A stretch of 64,000 nucleotides of DNA from Nocardioides plantarum (GTDB lineage: Bacteria > Actinomycetota > Actinomycetes > Propionibacteriales > Nocardioidaceae), in NCBI RefSeq assembly GCF_006346395.1, contig NZ_VDMS01000001.1, positions 248,001 through 312,000 on the forward strand. Direction: 5' to 3'. Shown piece by piece: positions 43,288 through 51,650 of this stretch; the first letter of the stretch is position 1, and each line of letters begins with the position of its first letter. Position numbers and translations under genes: made by a program. The notes under the pieces are model-generated. The model made no database searches. It had not been told where the DNA came from and worked only from the letters and a program-made list of their open reading frames with translations.

Positions 43288-45465
43288 CTACAGGATGTAG
43301 AGCATTTCTTGGTACGTCGGCAGCGGCCACAGGTCGTCGGCGACCAGGCCCTCGAGCTCGTCGGCGGCCGCGCGGACCTCGGCCATAGCGGGCAGCACGC
43401 TGTCGCGGAAGTAGGCCGCCGTCTCCAGCGGGTCCTCGGGGTGCTCGTGGGCGATGGCGCCCTTGAGCGCGGTGAGGCCGGAGGTCAGCGAGGCCACCAG
43501 GGTGCTGACGGTCTCGAGCGCCGTCTTGTCCGGCGTGAGGCCGGCGTCGGCGAGCGCCTTGACGTTGAGGGCGAGCTCGGTCTGGTAGCGCAGGGCGGCG
43601 GGCAGCACGGTCGTCGTCCCGATCTCGAGGGTGAGGTTGGCCTCGACGGCGACGGCGAGGATGTACTGCTCGCAGCCGATCTCGAAGCGGCTGTGGGCCT
43701 CGCCCTCGTTGAAGACGCCGTAGGTGCTGAAGAGCTCGATGGCCCCCGGCGTGATCAGCTCGGGGAGCGCGTCGACGGTGGTGCGCAGGTTCTTCAGGCC
43801 GCGCTGCTCGGCCTCGATCGGCCACTCGTCGGAGTAGCCGTTGCCGTTGAAGATGACCGCGCCGTGGTTGGCGACGATCTCGGCGAGCAGGGTCTGCACG
43901 GCCTCGTTGAAGTCGGTGCCGTCGGCGACCGCGGTCTCGAGCGCGGTCGCGCAGTAGTCGAGCGCCTCGGCCATGATCGTGTTGATCATGACCATCGGGC
44001 CGGCCACGGTCTGGTTGGAGCCGGGAGCGCGGAACTCGAACCGGTTGCCGGTGAAGGCGAACGGCGAGGTGCGGTTGCGGTCGCCCGGGTCCTTGGTCAG
44101 GTTGGGGAGGGTGTCGACGCCGATCATCAGCGTCCCCTTCTCCTTGGAGTGGGTCGCGCCGCCCTTGGCGATCTGGTCGAACACGTCGGCCAGCTGGTCG
44201 CCGAGGAAGATGGAGATGATCGCCGGCGGGGCCTCGTTGGCGCCCAGGCGGTGGTCGTTGGACGCCGAGGCCACCGAGGCGCGCAGCAGGCCGCCGTACT
44301 TGTGGACCGCGCGGACGACCGCGGCGCAGAACACCAGGAACTGGGCGTTGTCGTGCGGGTTGTCGCCCGGCACGAGCAGCGAGCCGAGCTCGCTGTTGCC
44401 GAGGGAGAAGTTGACGTGCTTGCCCGAGCCGTTGACGCCGTCGAAGGGCTTCTCGTGGAACAGGCACTCCATGCCGTGCTTCTTGGCGACGGCCTTGAAT
44501 GTCGTCATGAGTAGCTGCTGGTGGTCGGAGGCCTCGTTGGCGCGCTCGAACATCGGCGCGATCTCGAACTGGCCGGGAGCGACCTCGTTGTGCCGGGTCT
44601 TGGCGGGGATGCCGAGCTTGAAGAGCTCACGCTCGGTGTCCATCATGAAGCCGAGCACGCGGGCGGGGATGGCGCCGAAGTAGTGGTCGTCGAACTCCTG
44701 GCCCTTGGGCGGCTTGGCGCCGAAGAGGGTGCGACCGGCGTTGAGCAGGTCGGGGCGGGACAGGAAGAAGTGGCTGTCGATCAGGAAGTACTCCTGCTCG
44801 GGGCCGCAGTAGGCCACCACGTTGTCGGGGTCGGTGTGCCCGAACAGCTCGAGCACCCGCTTGGCGTGCACCGACATCGCCTGCTGCGAGCGCAGCACCG
44901 GCGTCTTGTGGTCGAGCGCCTCGCCGGTCATCGAGATGAAGATGGTGGGGATGCACAGCGTGTTGCCGTTGGGGTTCTCCAGCACGTACGCCGGGCTCAT
45001 CACGTCCCAGCCGGTGTAGCCGCGCGCCTCGAAGGTGTTGCGCAGGCCGCCGTTCGGGAAGCTCGACGCGTCGGGCTCGCCCTGGACCAGGGTCTTGCCC
45101 GAGAACGACGCGAAGGCCGTGCCGTCGCCGACCGGGTCGAGGAAGCTGTCGTGCTTCTCGGCGGTCAGGCCGGTGAGCGGGTAGAACACGTGGGCGTAGT
45201 GGGTGGCGCCCTTCTCGAGCGCCCAGTCCTTCATGGCCGAGGCGACGGCGTCGGCCACGTCGGGGTCGAGCGGCGCGGACTTCTCGATCGTCTGCACCAC
45301 CGACTTGTAGACCGTCTTGGGCAGCCGCTTCTGCATCACCGTGAGGCTGAAGACGTTGCTGCCGAAGATCTCGCCAGGCTCCTCGCCGGGGTCGAAGCTG
45401 ATCGGCGGCGGGACGTGCGCCTCGACGGCGGCGATGGCCTGCAGGCGGACGGGGTTGGCGGTCAT
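43288..45465 (-). CDS. glnN: Glutamine synthetase, type III
   Basis: 725 residues, the size of GSIII rather than the ~470 of type I. Characteristic stretches: [10 protein letters not shown], the [15 protein letters not shown] motif, [31 protein letters not shown] and [19 protein letters not shown]. The enzyme forms two hexamer rings and is not adenylylated by GlnE. The ATG follows AAGGGAGC, and a GlnR-type site lies 89 bp upstream. Divergent from an OmpR-type response regulator. Its presence beside two type I-like genes gives unusual redundancy. Confidence 0.95.
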   Translation of the reverse strand: MTANPVRLQAIAAVEAHVPPPISFDPGEEPGEIFGSNVFSLTVMQKRLPKTVYKSVVQTIEKSAPLDPDVADAVASAMKDWALEKGATHYAHVFYPLTGLTAEKHDSFLDPVGDGTAFASFSGKTLVQGEPDASSFPNGGLRNTFEARGYTGWDVMSPAYVLENPNGNTLCIPTIFISMTGEALDHKTPVLRSQQAMSVHAKRVLELFGHTDPDNVVAYCGPEQEYFLIDSHFFLSRPDLLNAGRTLFGAKPPKGQEFDDHYFGAIPARVLGFMMDTERELFKLGIPAKTRHNEVAPGQFEIAPMFERANEASDHQQLLMTTFKAVAKKHGMECLFHEKPFDGVNGSGKHVNFSLGNSELGSLLVPGDNPHDNAQFLVFCAAVVRAVHKYGGLLRASVASASNDHRLGANEAPPAIISIFLGDQLADVFDQIAKGGATHSKEKGTLMIGVDTLPNLTKDPGDRNRTSPFAFTGNRFEFRAPGSNQTVAGPMVMINTIMAEALDYCATALETAVADGTDFNEAVQTLLAEIVANHGAVIFNGNGYSDEWPIEAEQRGLKNLRTTVDALPELITPGAIELFSTYGVFNEGEAHSRFEIGCEQYILAVAVEANLTLEIGTTTVLPAALRYQTELALNVKALADAGLTPDKTALETVSTLVASLTSGLTALKGAIAHEHPEDPLETAAYFRDSVLPAMAEVRAAADELEGLVADDLWPLPTYQEMLYIL

Positions 45466-45553
45466 GTCGGTGCTCCCTTGCGGTGGTGCTGCGGTGGTGC
45501 GTGCGCGCGTCCCCCTCGGGCGCCGCCGCCTGGCGCGAACCTAGGAGGGCCGG

Positions 45554-45580
45554 GTGTCGGGATTGTTTCGTCGCCGTGTC
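45554..45580 (-). promoter_or_regulatory. GlnR-type operator of the type III glutamine synthetase
   Basis: Minus-strand order: GACAC (45576-45580), N6, GAAAC (45565-45569), N6, GACAC (45554-45558). Same half-site spacing as at glnA. Confidence 0.65.
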
Positions 45581-45713
45581 CTCGGACGACCCGCGTCTAT
45601 GACGCCCCTCACGTCGCGTCGAGCGGCCCCGCGAGCCAGGAGCCACCGGTGGGCCGCGGGCGAGCCGTCGGAGCGGGGACCGGCGGGTCCCCCGCGTCCT
45701 GCGTGTTCTCTGG

Positions 45714-45719
45714 CACACT
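45714..45719 (+). promoter_or_regulatory. -10 hexamer of the response regulator gene
   Basis: CACACT, seven bases before the GTG at 45727. Confidence 0.45.
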
Positions 45720-45726
45720 CCCCTAC

Positions 45727-46488
45727 GTGTCTCAGGAACCGCATGGGGAGCGTCGCGCGGTCGTCGTCGAGGACGACGAGGACATCCGCTCGCTCATCGA
45801 GTTCACCCTGACCACGCAGGGCTTCGTGGTCCGCTCGGTCGAGACCGGCCTCGACGGCGTGCAGCAGGTCAGGGACTTCGACCCCGACCTGGTCACCCTC
45901 GACCTCGGTCTCCCGGGCATCGACGGCATCGAGACCTGTCGCCGGATCCGCGAGATCACCGACGCCTACGTCGTGATGATCACCGCCCGCGACGACGAGA
46001 TCGACCGGCTGCTCGGCCTCGAGACCGGTGCCGACGACTTCATCTCCAAGCCCTTCAGCGTCCGCGAGCTCAAGGCCCGCATCAACGCGCTGTTCCGGCG
46101 TCCGCGCCGTGGCGTCGGTGCCGCCGGGCCGGCGCCCGCCTCGGCCCAGGCCGTCGTCACAGCCCCCGTCGTACCCGATCACGAGGTGCTCGAGCACGGC
46201 CCCCTGCGCGTCGATGTCGAGGGCCGGCGGGCGTTCAAGGCCGCCGAGGAGCTGGCGCTGACGCGCACCGAGTTCGACCTGCTCACCGAGCTGATGCGCA
46301 CCCCCGCCCGCGTGTGGACCCGCGAGGCGCTGCTGCGCTCGGTCTGGGGCACCGACTGGGCCAGCGACACCCACCTCGTCGAGGTCCACATCGGCAACCT
46401 GCGCCGCAAGCTCGGCGAGGGTGCCGGTCAGCCGAAGTTCATCAAGACGGTGCGCGGGGTGGGCTACCGCATGGAGTCGTGGGACTGA
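45727..46488 (+). CDS. OmpR-family response regulator
   Basis: 253 residues from the GTG. Receiver domain with the acidic pair EDDED, phospho-acceptor in LDLGLPGIDG (~56) and the lysine of FISKPFSV. A ~45-residue Ala/Pro linker follows, then a winged-helix domain (LALTRTEFDLLTELM ... VHIGNLRRKLGEG ... VRGVGYRME). The receiver is canonical, so it should need a kinase, but none is adjacent. It is not GlnR-like, since GlnR receivers are degenerate. Target genes unknown. Confidence 0.92.
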   Translation: MSQEPHGERRAVVVEDDEDIRSLIEFTLTTQGFVVRSVETGLDGVQQVRDFDPDLVTLDLGLPGIDGIETCRRIREITDAYVVMITARDDEIDRLLGLETGADDFISKPFSVRELKARINALFRRPRRGVGAAGPAPASAQAVVTAPVVPDHEVLEHGPLRVDVEGRRAFKAAEELALTRTEFDLLTELMRTPARVWTREALLRSVWGTDWASDTHLVEVHIGNLRRKLGEGAGQPKFIKTVRGVGYRMESWD

Positions 46489-46538
46489 TCCGGTCCACGA
46501 GCCGGTTCCTGGCGGACCGTCGAGCCCGAGGCGAGGGC

Positions 46539-46544
46539 TACTGT
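46539..46544 (+). promoter_or_regulatory. -10 hexamer before a four-codon ORF
   Basis: TACTGT, six bases before the ATG at 46551. Confidence 0.45.
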
Positions 46545-46550
46545 CCCACC

Positions 46551-46565
46551 ATGGACCTCCAGTGA
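46551..46565 (+). CDS. Four-codon leaderless ORF overlapping the LuxR-type regulator start
   Basis: ATG GAC CTC CAG TGA encodes MDLQ. The TGA overlaps the GTG start of the regulator as GTGA. The regulator has no visible ribosome site of its own, so it may depend on termination-reinitiation from this peptide. Confidence 0.4.
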   Translation: MDLQ

Positions 46566-47245
46566 CGCCCCGCGTCCGGCTCGCCATCGTGGACGACTAC
46601 GCCGTCGTGGTCGCCGGGGTCGCCGCCCTCCTGGCCGACGAGGACATCGACGTGGTGGAGACGGGGGCCTCGCAGCCGGTCCTGACCGACGTCGACGTCG
46701 TCCTCTACGACACGTTCGGTCAGGTCGAGGGCACCGGCATCAGCCTGAGCGACTTCGTGCGCGAGAGCGGGGCGAAAGTCGTCGTCTACAGCTGGAACCT
46801 GCACCCGTCGCTGATCCAGCAGGCCCTCGACGGGGGCGCGCGTGGCTACCTGTCCAAGGTGCTCACCGGGCCCGAGGTGGTCCGCGCCCTCAAGCGGGTG
46901 CTCGCCGGCGAGACCGTCGTCGTCACCGGCTACGACGAGACCAGCGTGGGCGGGGCGGGCGACTGGCCGGGTCGCAGCGCCGGGCTGTCGCCGCGCGAGG
47001 CCGAGGTCGTCGCGCTGATCACCCAGGGCCTCAGCAATCAGGACATCGCCGACCGGGTCTACCTCGGCATCAACACCGTCAAGACCTACATCCGTACGGC
47101 GTGCCGCAAGATGGGCGTCACCTCGCGCACCCAGGCCGTGCTGTGGGGCCTGCAGAACGGCTTTGAGCCCGACACCCTGCGCACGGTCGATCGCTCGCTG
47201 CTGGTGCGACCCGCCGAGGTCACCTACCGGGGACCGGCGAGATGA
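46562..47245 (+). CDS. LuxR-family response regulator
   Basis: 227 residues from the GTG. Receiver: acidic LAIVDDYAVVVAG, the acceptor aspartate in VVLYDTFGQ, SWN in place of the usual T/S-A, and lysine in GYLSKVL. HTH domain: LSPREAEVVALITQGLSNQ, then IADRVYLGINTVKTYIR. The receiver is more divergent than that of the neighbouring OmpR-type regulator. Its 3' end converges, 7 bp apart, on a histidine-less Hpt-like gene, suggesting a signalling pair. Confidence 0.9.
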   Translation: MTPRVRLAIVDDYAVVVAGVAALLADEDIDVVETGASQPVLTDVDVVLYDTFGQVEGTGISLSDFVRESGAKVVVYSWNLHPSLIQQALDGGARGYLSKVLTGPEVVRALKRVLAGETVVVTGYDETSVGGAGDWPGRSAGLSPREAEVVALITQGLSNQDIADRVYLGINTVKTYIRTACRKMGVTSRTQAVLWGLQNGFEPDTLRTVDRSLLVRPAEVTYRGPAR

Positions 47246-47252
47246 CCGGGCG

Positions 47253-47615
47253 TCATCCGACGGAGACGCCGGCCAGGTAGGCGTCGATCGCGACGCCGGC
47301 CCGGTCCGCGGCCGGCGGCAGCATCCGGACCTGCGCGCGTGCCGCCGGCAGGTCGAGGGTGCGCAGCGCGGCCTCGAGGTAGGACGCCAGCTCGGCGAGC
47401 TCGCGGGCGCCGGTCATGGTGGCCGAGACCTTGAGGCTGAGCACGGCGTCCATCGACTCGTCGGGGTCGGCCTCGAACGCGAGCACCGCCGTGACGACAC
47501 GCTCGACCCTGGCCTGGAGCATGCGACGGAACGTGCCGGCCAGCTCGAGGACGAACGATCGTTGTCGGGGGTCGTCGACCAGCTGGTGCAGCGTGCTCGG
47601 GTCGAACACGGTCAT
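47253..47615 (-). CDS. Hpt-like helical protein lacking the phospho-histidine
   Basis: 120 residues from MTVFDPSTLHQLVDD, with AAGGGG eight bases upstream; an ATG ten codons earlier lacks one. The pattern fits a histidine phosphotransfer four-helix bundle: helix A FVLELAGTFRRMLQARVERV, then VLSLKVSATMTGA, which aligns with the A-H-x-L-K-G-S-x-x-x-x-G-A core but has Leu where the phospho-accepting His should be. It would bind a receiver without carrying phosphate. Assignment rests on this pattern only. Confidence 0.6.
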   Translation of the reverse strand: MTVFDPSTLHQLVDDPRQRSFVLELAGTFRRMLQARVERVVTAVLAFEADPDESMDAVLSLKVSATMTGARELAELASYLEAALRTLDLPAARAQVRMLPPAADRAGVAIDAYLAGVSVG

Positions 47616-47741
47616 GGAGGCGGCCCCTTCGGTCGGTACCGCCATCGTGCCGGTCGCGGATCAGAGCCCGATCCGGAAAGCCTCAAGGAACCCGCAAAGC
47701 GCGCCGGGCCGACCACGGGGACGGTAGGGCCGGAAAACAGA

Positions 47742-47783
47742 GCACGAGCCGCGGTCTCTGGGGGGGTCGACCGCGGCTCGTGC
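47742..47783 (-). terminator. Terminator of glnE
   Basis: Perfect 15-bp stem GCACGAGCCGCGGTC / GACCGCGGCTCGTGC around a 12-base G-rich loop, 82 bp after the glnE stop on its strand. Confidence 0.75.
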
Positions 47784-47864
47784 GTGGAACAGTCTGGCAC
47801 ATCCACACCCCGATGGGCATCTCCCGGGGGGTGGTGGACCAGTCCACGGACGGGTGGGCGACGG

Positions 47865-50800
47865 CTACCAGAAGACGCGGTCGACCACGCCGCGCGCGAG
47901 TCGGGTGACGCGCAGGTAGTCGTTGACCATCTCGTCGGTGCACCCGGGCGGGTAGCCCAGGATGCTCGCGACGGCAGCCCGCTCGCGGGAGTCGCGCGGC
48001 ATCTCGTCGCCGGGCTTGCCCCGTGCCAGGGTCACGGCGTTGCGGACCCGGCTGACCAGGCGCCAGGCCTCGGCCAGCAGTCGCGCGTCCTCGTCGGCGA
48101 CCAGCCCGGCCTCACGGGCCGCCTCGAGCGCGGGCAGGGTGCGCGGGGTGCGCAGGGCCGCGACCTCACCCGCGTGCCGCATCTGGAGCAGCTGGACGGT
48201 CCACTCGATGTCGGCCAGGCCGCCGCGGCCGAGCTTGAGGTGCAGGGCCGGGTCGGCACCACGGGGCAGGCGCTCGTGGTCGACGCGGGCCTTGATGCGT
48301 CGGACCTCGAGGACGTCGGCCTCCGACAGCCCCGCCGCGGGATAGCGCAGCGGGTCGATCAGCGCGGTGAACGCCTCGCGCACCTCGAGGTCCCCGACGA
48401 CGGCATCGGCGCGCAGCAGCGCCTGCGCCTCCCACACCTTCGACCACTTGGCGTAGTAGGCGGCGTAGGAGTCGAGGGTGCGGACCAGGGCTCCCTGCTT
48501 GCCCTCGGGGCGCAGGTCGGCATCGACGGTCAGGGCCGGGTCGGCGCCGGGCAGGGCGAGCAGGCGACGCAGCTCGTTGGCGACCGCGGTGGCGTACGAC
48601 GTCGCCACCTGCGCATCGGCGCCCGCGACGGGCACGTGCACGAAGAGCACGTCGGCGTCGCTGCCGTAGGACAGCTCGAACCCGCCGTAGCGACCCATGG
48701 CGATGACGGCGATGCGGGTGGGCGCGGCGTCGAGCTTGCGGGCCCGGCGTACCTCACGGCCGGCAGCCTCGAGCGTCGCCTCGAGCGTCGCGTCGGTGAT
48801 CCGCGACAGCGCGGCGCCGACGTCGGCGACGTCGGTCAGGCCCAGCACGTCGCCGGCGGCGAGCCGCAGCAGCTCGCGGCGGCGTACGGCGCGGGCGGCA
48901 CGCACGGCCTTGTCGACGTCGTCCTGGCGCTCGGAGCGCGAGCGCATCTCCTCGAGCATGGCCTCGGCGGTGAGCGGGGCGAGGTCCTCGGCCAGCATCC
49001 GCACGCCCTGGGGCTCGCGCTCGAGCAGGCCGGTCGCATAGCGCGACGTCGAGAGCAGGTGGGCCAGCCGCTCGGCGACCTGACCCTCGTCGCGCAGCGA
49101 GCGCAGGAACCACGGGGTGGACCCGAGGGTCTCGCTGAGCCGACGGAACCCGAACAGCCCGGCGTCGGGGTCGGCGCCCTCGGCGAACCAGGTCAGCATC
49201 GCCGGGAGCAGCGCCTTCTGGATCGCCGAGGTGCGCGAGACGCCGCTGGTGAGGGAGTCGAGGTTGCGCAGCGCGGCCTGCGGGTCGGCGTACCCGAGGG
49301 CGGCCAGGCGGGCCCCCGCCGCCTCCGAGGACAGCCGGACCTCGCCGCTGTGCACGCGCGCGACGGCGGTCAGGAGCGGACGGTAGAAGAGCTTCTCGTG
49401 CAGCCGGCGGACCTCGCGGCGGTGGTGGCCCCACACCTTGCCGAGGGTGACGACCGGCTCCTTGTGGAAGCCGAGGCTGCGTCCCAGGCGGCGCAGCGCG
49501 TCGTCGCTCTCGGGCACGACGTGGGTGCGGTGCAGCCGGTGGAGCTGGATGCGGTGCTCGAGGGTGCGCAGGAACGCGTAGGCCTCGTGGAGGGCCTCGC
49601 CGTCCTCGCGCCCGACGTAGCCGTGGTCGGTGAGCTGGGCGAGGGCACTGAGGGTGGTCGCGGAGCGGATGCGCTCGTCGGCGCGGCCGTGCACGAGCTG
49701 CAGCAGCTGGACGGCGAACTCCACGTCGCGCAGGCCGCCGGAGCCGAGCTTGAGCTGGCGGTCGGCTTCCTTGGCCGGCAGGTGGGCCAGGACGCGGCGG
49801 CGCATCGCCTGGACGTCGGCGACGAACCCGTCGCGCTCGGCCACGCTCCACACCAGGGGCTCGACCATCGCGCCGAACCCGCGTCCGAGCTCGAGGTCGC
49901 CGGCGACCGGCCGGGCCTTGAGCAGCGCCTGGAACTCCCACGGCTTGGCCCAGCGCTCGTAGTAGCCCTGGTGGCTGGCCAGCGTGCGGGTGAGCGGACC
50001 GTTCTTGCCCTCGGGGCGCAGGTTGGCGTCGACCGGCCAGATGGTGCCCTCGCCGGTGTGGTCGGAGCAGACCTGCATCAGGTTGCTGGCCAGGCGGGTC
50101 GCGGCCCGCCCCGCCTTGTCGTCGGGCACGCCGTCGGCCGGCTCGTGAACGAAGACCACGTCGACGTCGCTGACGTAGTTGAGCTCGTGGCCGCCGCACT
50201 TGCCCATCGCGATGACCGCGAGCCGGGCCAGGCCGGCCTCCTCCCCCAGGCGCTGGCGGGCGACCGCGAGCGCGGCGTCGAGGGTGCCGGCGGCGAGGTC
50301 GGACAGCTCGGCGGCCGCGTCGTCGATGGCGAGGTCGTGGGCCAAGTCGCGCGCCGCGAGTCGGAGCAGCACGCGGCGGTACTCGACGCGCAGGGCGTCG
50401 ACGGCCTCGGCGTCCGGGATCGTCGCGGTCGGGGTGGCGGCGTCGGGGTCGGCCCCCACGGCGCGCAGCAGGCCGGCGCGCACGGAGTACGCCGCGGGGC
50501 GGGTCGAGCCCAGCGTCGGGTCGGTCAGCTCGCGCCAGTGCTCGGGGTGCCGGACCAGGTGGTGGGCCAGGGCCTCGCTGGCGCCGAGCACGCATAGCAG
50601 CCGCATCGCCGTGCCCTCGTCGTCGGCGAGGGCGCGCAGCAGGTCGTCGCGGTCGGTGGCGACCTCGGCCAGCCGGACCAGGCAGACCAGCGCCGCGTCG
50701 GGGTCGGCGGTGCGACCGAGCAGGGCCACCAACGGCTCGGCGGCGTCCCCCAGCTCGGCCAGCTGCACTGTCGCGGCGTCCGGGTCGGCGAAGCCGACCC

Positions 50801-50870
50801 GCGACAGGTGGCCCTTGGTGAGGCCGGTGAGGCCGGCACCGCCGGCACCGCCCGGGACGGGCCGGGTCAC
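47865..50870 (-). CDS. glnE: Glutamine synthetase adenylyltransferase/deadenylase
   Basis: 1001 residues from the GTG overlapping the amidotransferase stop (GTGA). Bifunctional enzyme that adds or removes AMP on the GlnA tyrosine. Two nucleotidyltransferase domains: the N-terminal GGHELNYVSDVDVVFVHEP and the C-terminal GGFELSYGSDADVLFVHVP, each with the G-S/E-x-D-x-D type catalytic pair, separated by the helical region. No PII gene is in the window. The only clear substrate nearby is the type I enzyme at 26 kb (Tyr400). Confidence 0.96.
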   Translation of the reverse strand: MTRPVPGGAGGAGLTGLTKGHLSRVGFADPDAATVQLAELGDAAEPLVALLGRTADPDAALVCLVRLAEVATDRDDLLRALADDEGTAMRLLCVLGASEALAHHLVRHPEHWRELTDPTLGSTRPAAYSVRAGLLRAVGADPDAATPTATIPDAEAVDALRVEYRRVLLRLAARDLAHDLAIDDAAAELSDLAAGTLDAALAVARQRLGEEAGLARLAVIAMGKCGGHELNYVSDVDVVFVHEPADGVPDDKAGRAATRLASNLMQVCSDHTGEGTIWPVDANLRPEGKNGPLTRTLASHQGYYERWAKPWEFQALLKARPVAGDLELGRGFGAMVEPLVWSVAERDGFVADVQAMRRRVLAHLPAKEADRQLKLGSGGLRDVEFAVQLLQLVHGRADERIRSATTLSALAQLTDHGYVGREDGEALHEAYAFLRTLEHRIQLHRLHRTHVVPESDDALRRLGRSLGFHKEPVVTLGKVWGHHRREVRRLHEKLFYRPLLTAVARVHSGEVRLSSEAAGARLAALGYADPQAALRNLDSLTSGVSRTSAIQKALLPAMLTWFAEGADPDAGLFGFRRLSETLGSTPWFLRSLRDEGQVAERLAHLLSTSRYATGLLEREPQGVRMLAEDLAPLTAEAMLEEMRSRSERQDDVDKAVRAARAVRRRELLRLAAGDVLGLTDVADVGAALSRITDATLEATLEAAGREVRRARKLDAAPTRIAVIAMGRYGGFELSYGSDADVLFVHVPVAGADAQVATSYATAVANELRRLLALPGADPALTVDADLRPEGKQGALVRTLDSYAAYYAKWSKVWEAQALLRADAVVGDLEVREAFTALIDPLRYPAAGLSEADVLEVRRIKARVDHERLPRGADPALHLKLGRGGLADIEWTVQLLQMRHAGEVAALRTPRTLPALEAAREAGLVADEDARLLAEAWRLVSRVRNAVTLARGKPGDEMPRDSRERAAVASILGYPPGCTDEMVNDYLRVTRLARGVVDRVFW

Positions 50871-51637
50871 GTCGGGTCCGGCGTCGAGTGGGTGGAGTGC
50901 GTCGCGTGGGCCGCGTGCACCTGCCGGGCGAACCGGTCGGCGACCTCGCGGCCGAACCGCTCGAGGCCGGGGGTGGCCTCGACGACCTCGGTGAGCCGGG
51001 CCTGCTGGTCGATCCCGCGCGCCACGTGCCGCTCGGCGTCGCCAGCGGCCCACTCGGCCAGGATCTCGGGCGTCGCCTCGGGGTGCCACTGCACGCCCCA
51101 CGTCGTCGGGCCGAAGCGCATCGCCTGCACGTCGCCCCGGGGCGTGCGGGCCAGGGCGACCGCGCCGGGCGGATCGCGCAGGACGACGTCGTCGTTCCAG
51201 AAGATGCCCGGCTGCGGGTCGGGGTGCGGCCCGCCGGGCGCCACCACGTCGTCGTGGGCGGCCTCGTCGGTCCACCCGACCCAGCCCAGCCCGACCTGCT
51301 GGCCGTGCGGGCTGCGGCCGACGTCTCCCCCGAACGCGAGCGCGCACAGCTGGTGACCGAGACAGACGCCGAGCGTCGGCAGCCGCAGCTCTGCGGCCTC
51401 GCGGACCAGGCGGCGTACGGGCATCAGCCACGGCACCGACGGGTCCCACGCGTCCATGGAGCCACCGAGCACGAGCAGCCCCGCGAGGTCGTCGAGCTCG
51501 GCGCGCTCGGGCAGGTCGTCCCCGAGGTAGGGGCGGCGTACGTCGAGGTCGCAGCCGGCCTCGGCGAGCCAGGTGCCGAGCTGCGCCGGAGGGCAGCTCG
51601 CCTGGTGTTCGACCGTGAGCAGACGGGGGCGCGGCAT
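50867..51637 (-). CDS. Class I glutamine amidotransferase-like protein
   Basis: 256 residues. Class I triad: nucleophile in LGVCLGHQLCA (~Cys95), His and Glu in VQWHPEATPE (~180-190). Resembles GuaA-like amidotransferase domains with no partner synthetase domain; some relatives hydrolyse gamma-glutamyl polyamines. The C-terminus ends in a His/Thr-rich repeat (HAAHATHSTHSTPD). It sits between glnA2 and glnE, 13 bp after the former and coupled to the latter, an insertion relative to the mycobacterial glnA2-glnE order. Confidence 0.88.
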   Translation of the reverse strand: MPRPRLLTVEHQASCPPAQLGTWLAEAGCDLDVRRPYLGDDLPERAELDDLAGLLVLGGSMDAWDPSVPWLMPVRRLVREAAELRLPTLGVCLGHQLCALAFGGDVGRSPHGQQVGLGWVGWTDEAAHDDVVAPGGPHPDPQPGIFWNDDVVLRDPPGAVALARTPRGDVQAMRFGPTTWGVQWHPEATPEILAEWAAGDAERHVARGIDQQARLTEVVEATPGLERFGREVADRFARQVHAAHATHSTHSTPDPT

Positions 51638-51650
51638 CGCTGGCCCAGCC

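Noticed and set aside
45727..46488. Response regulator as the GlnR that controls the nearby glutamine synthetase genes
   Set aside because: It has a canonical phosphorylatable receiver (EDDED, LDLGLPG, SKPF), whereas GlnR receivers are degenerate.
47163..50597. 1144-codon open frame opposite glnE
   Set aside because: Shadow of glnE; lacks any family signature and crosses the glnE terminator.
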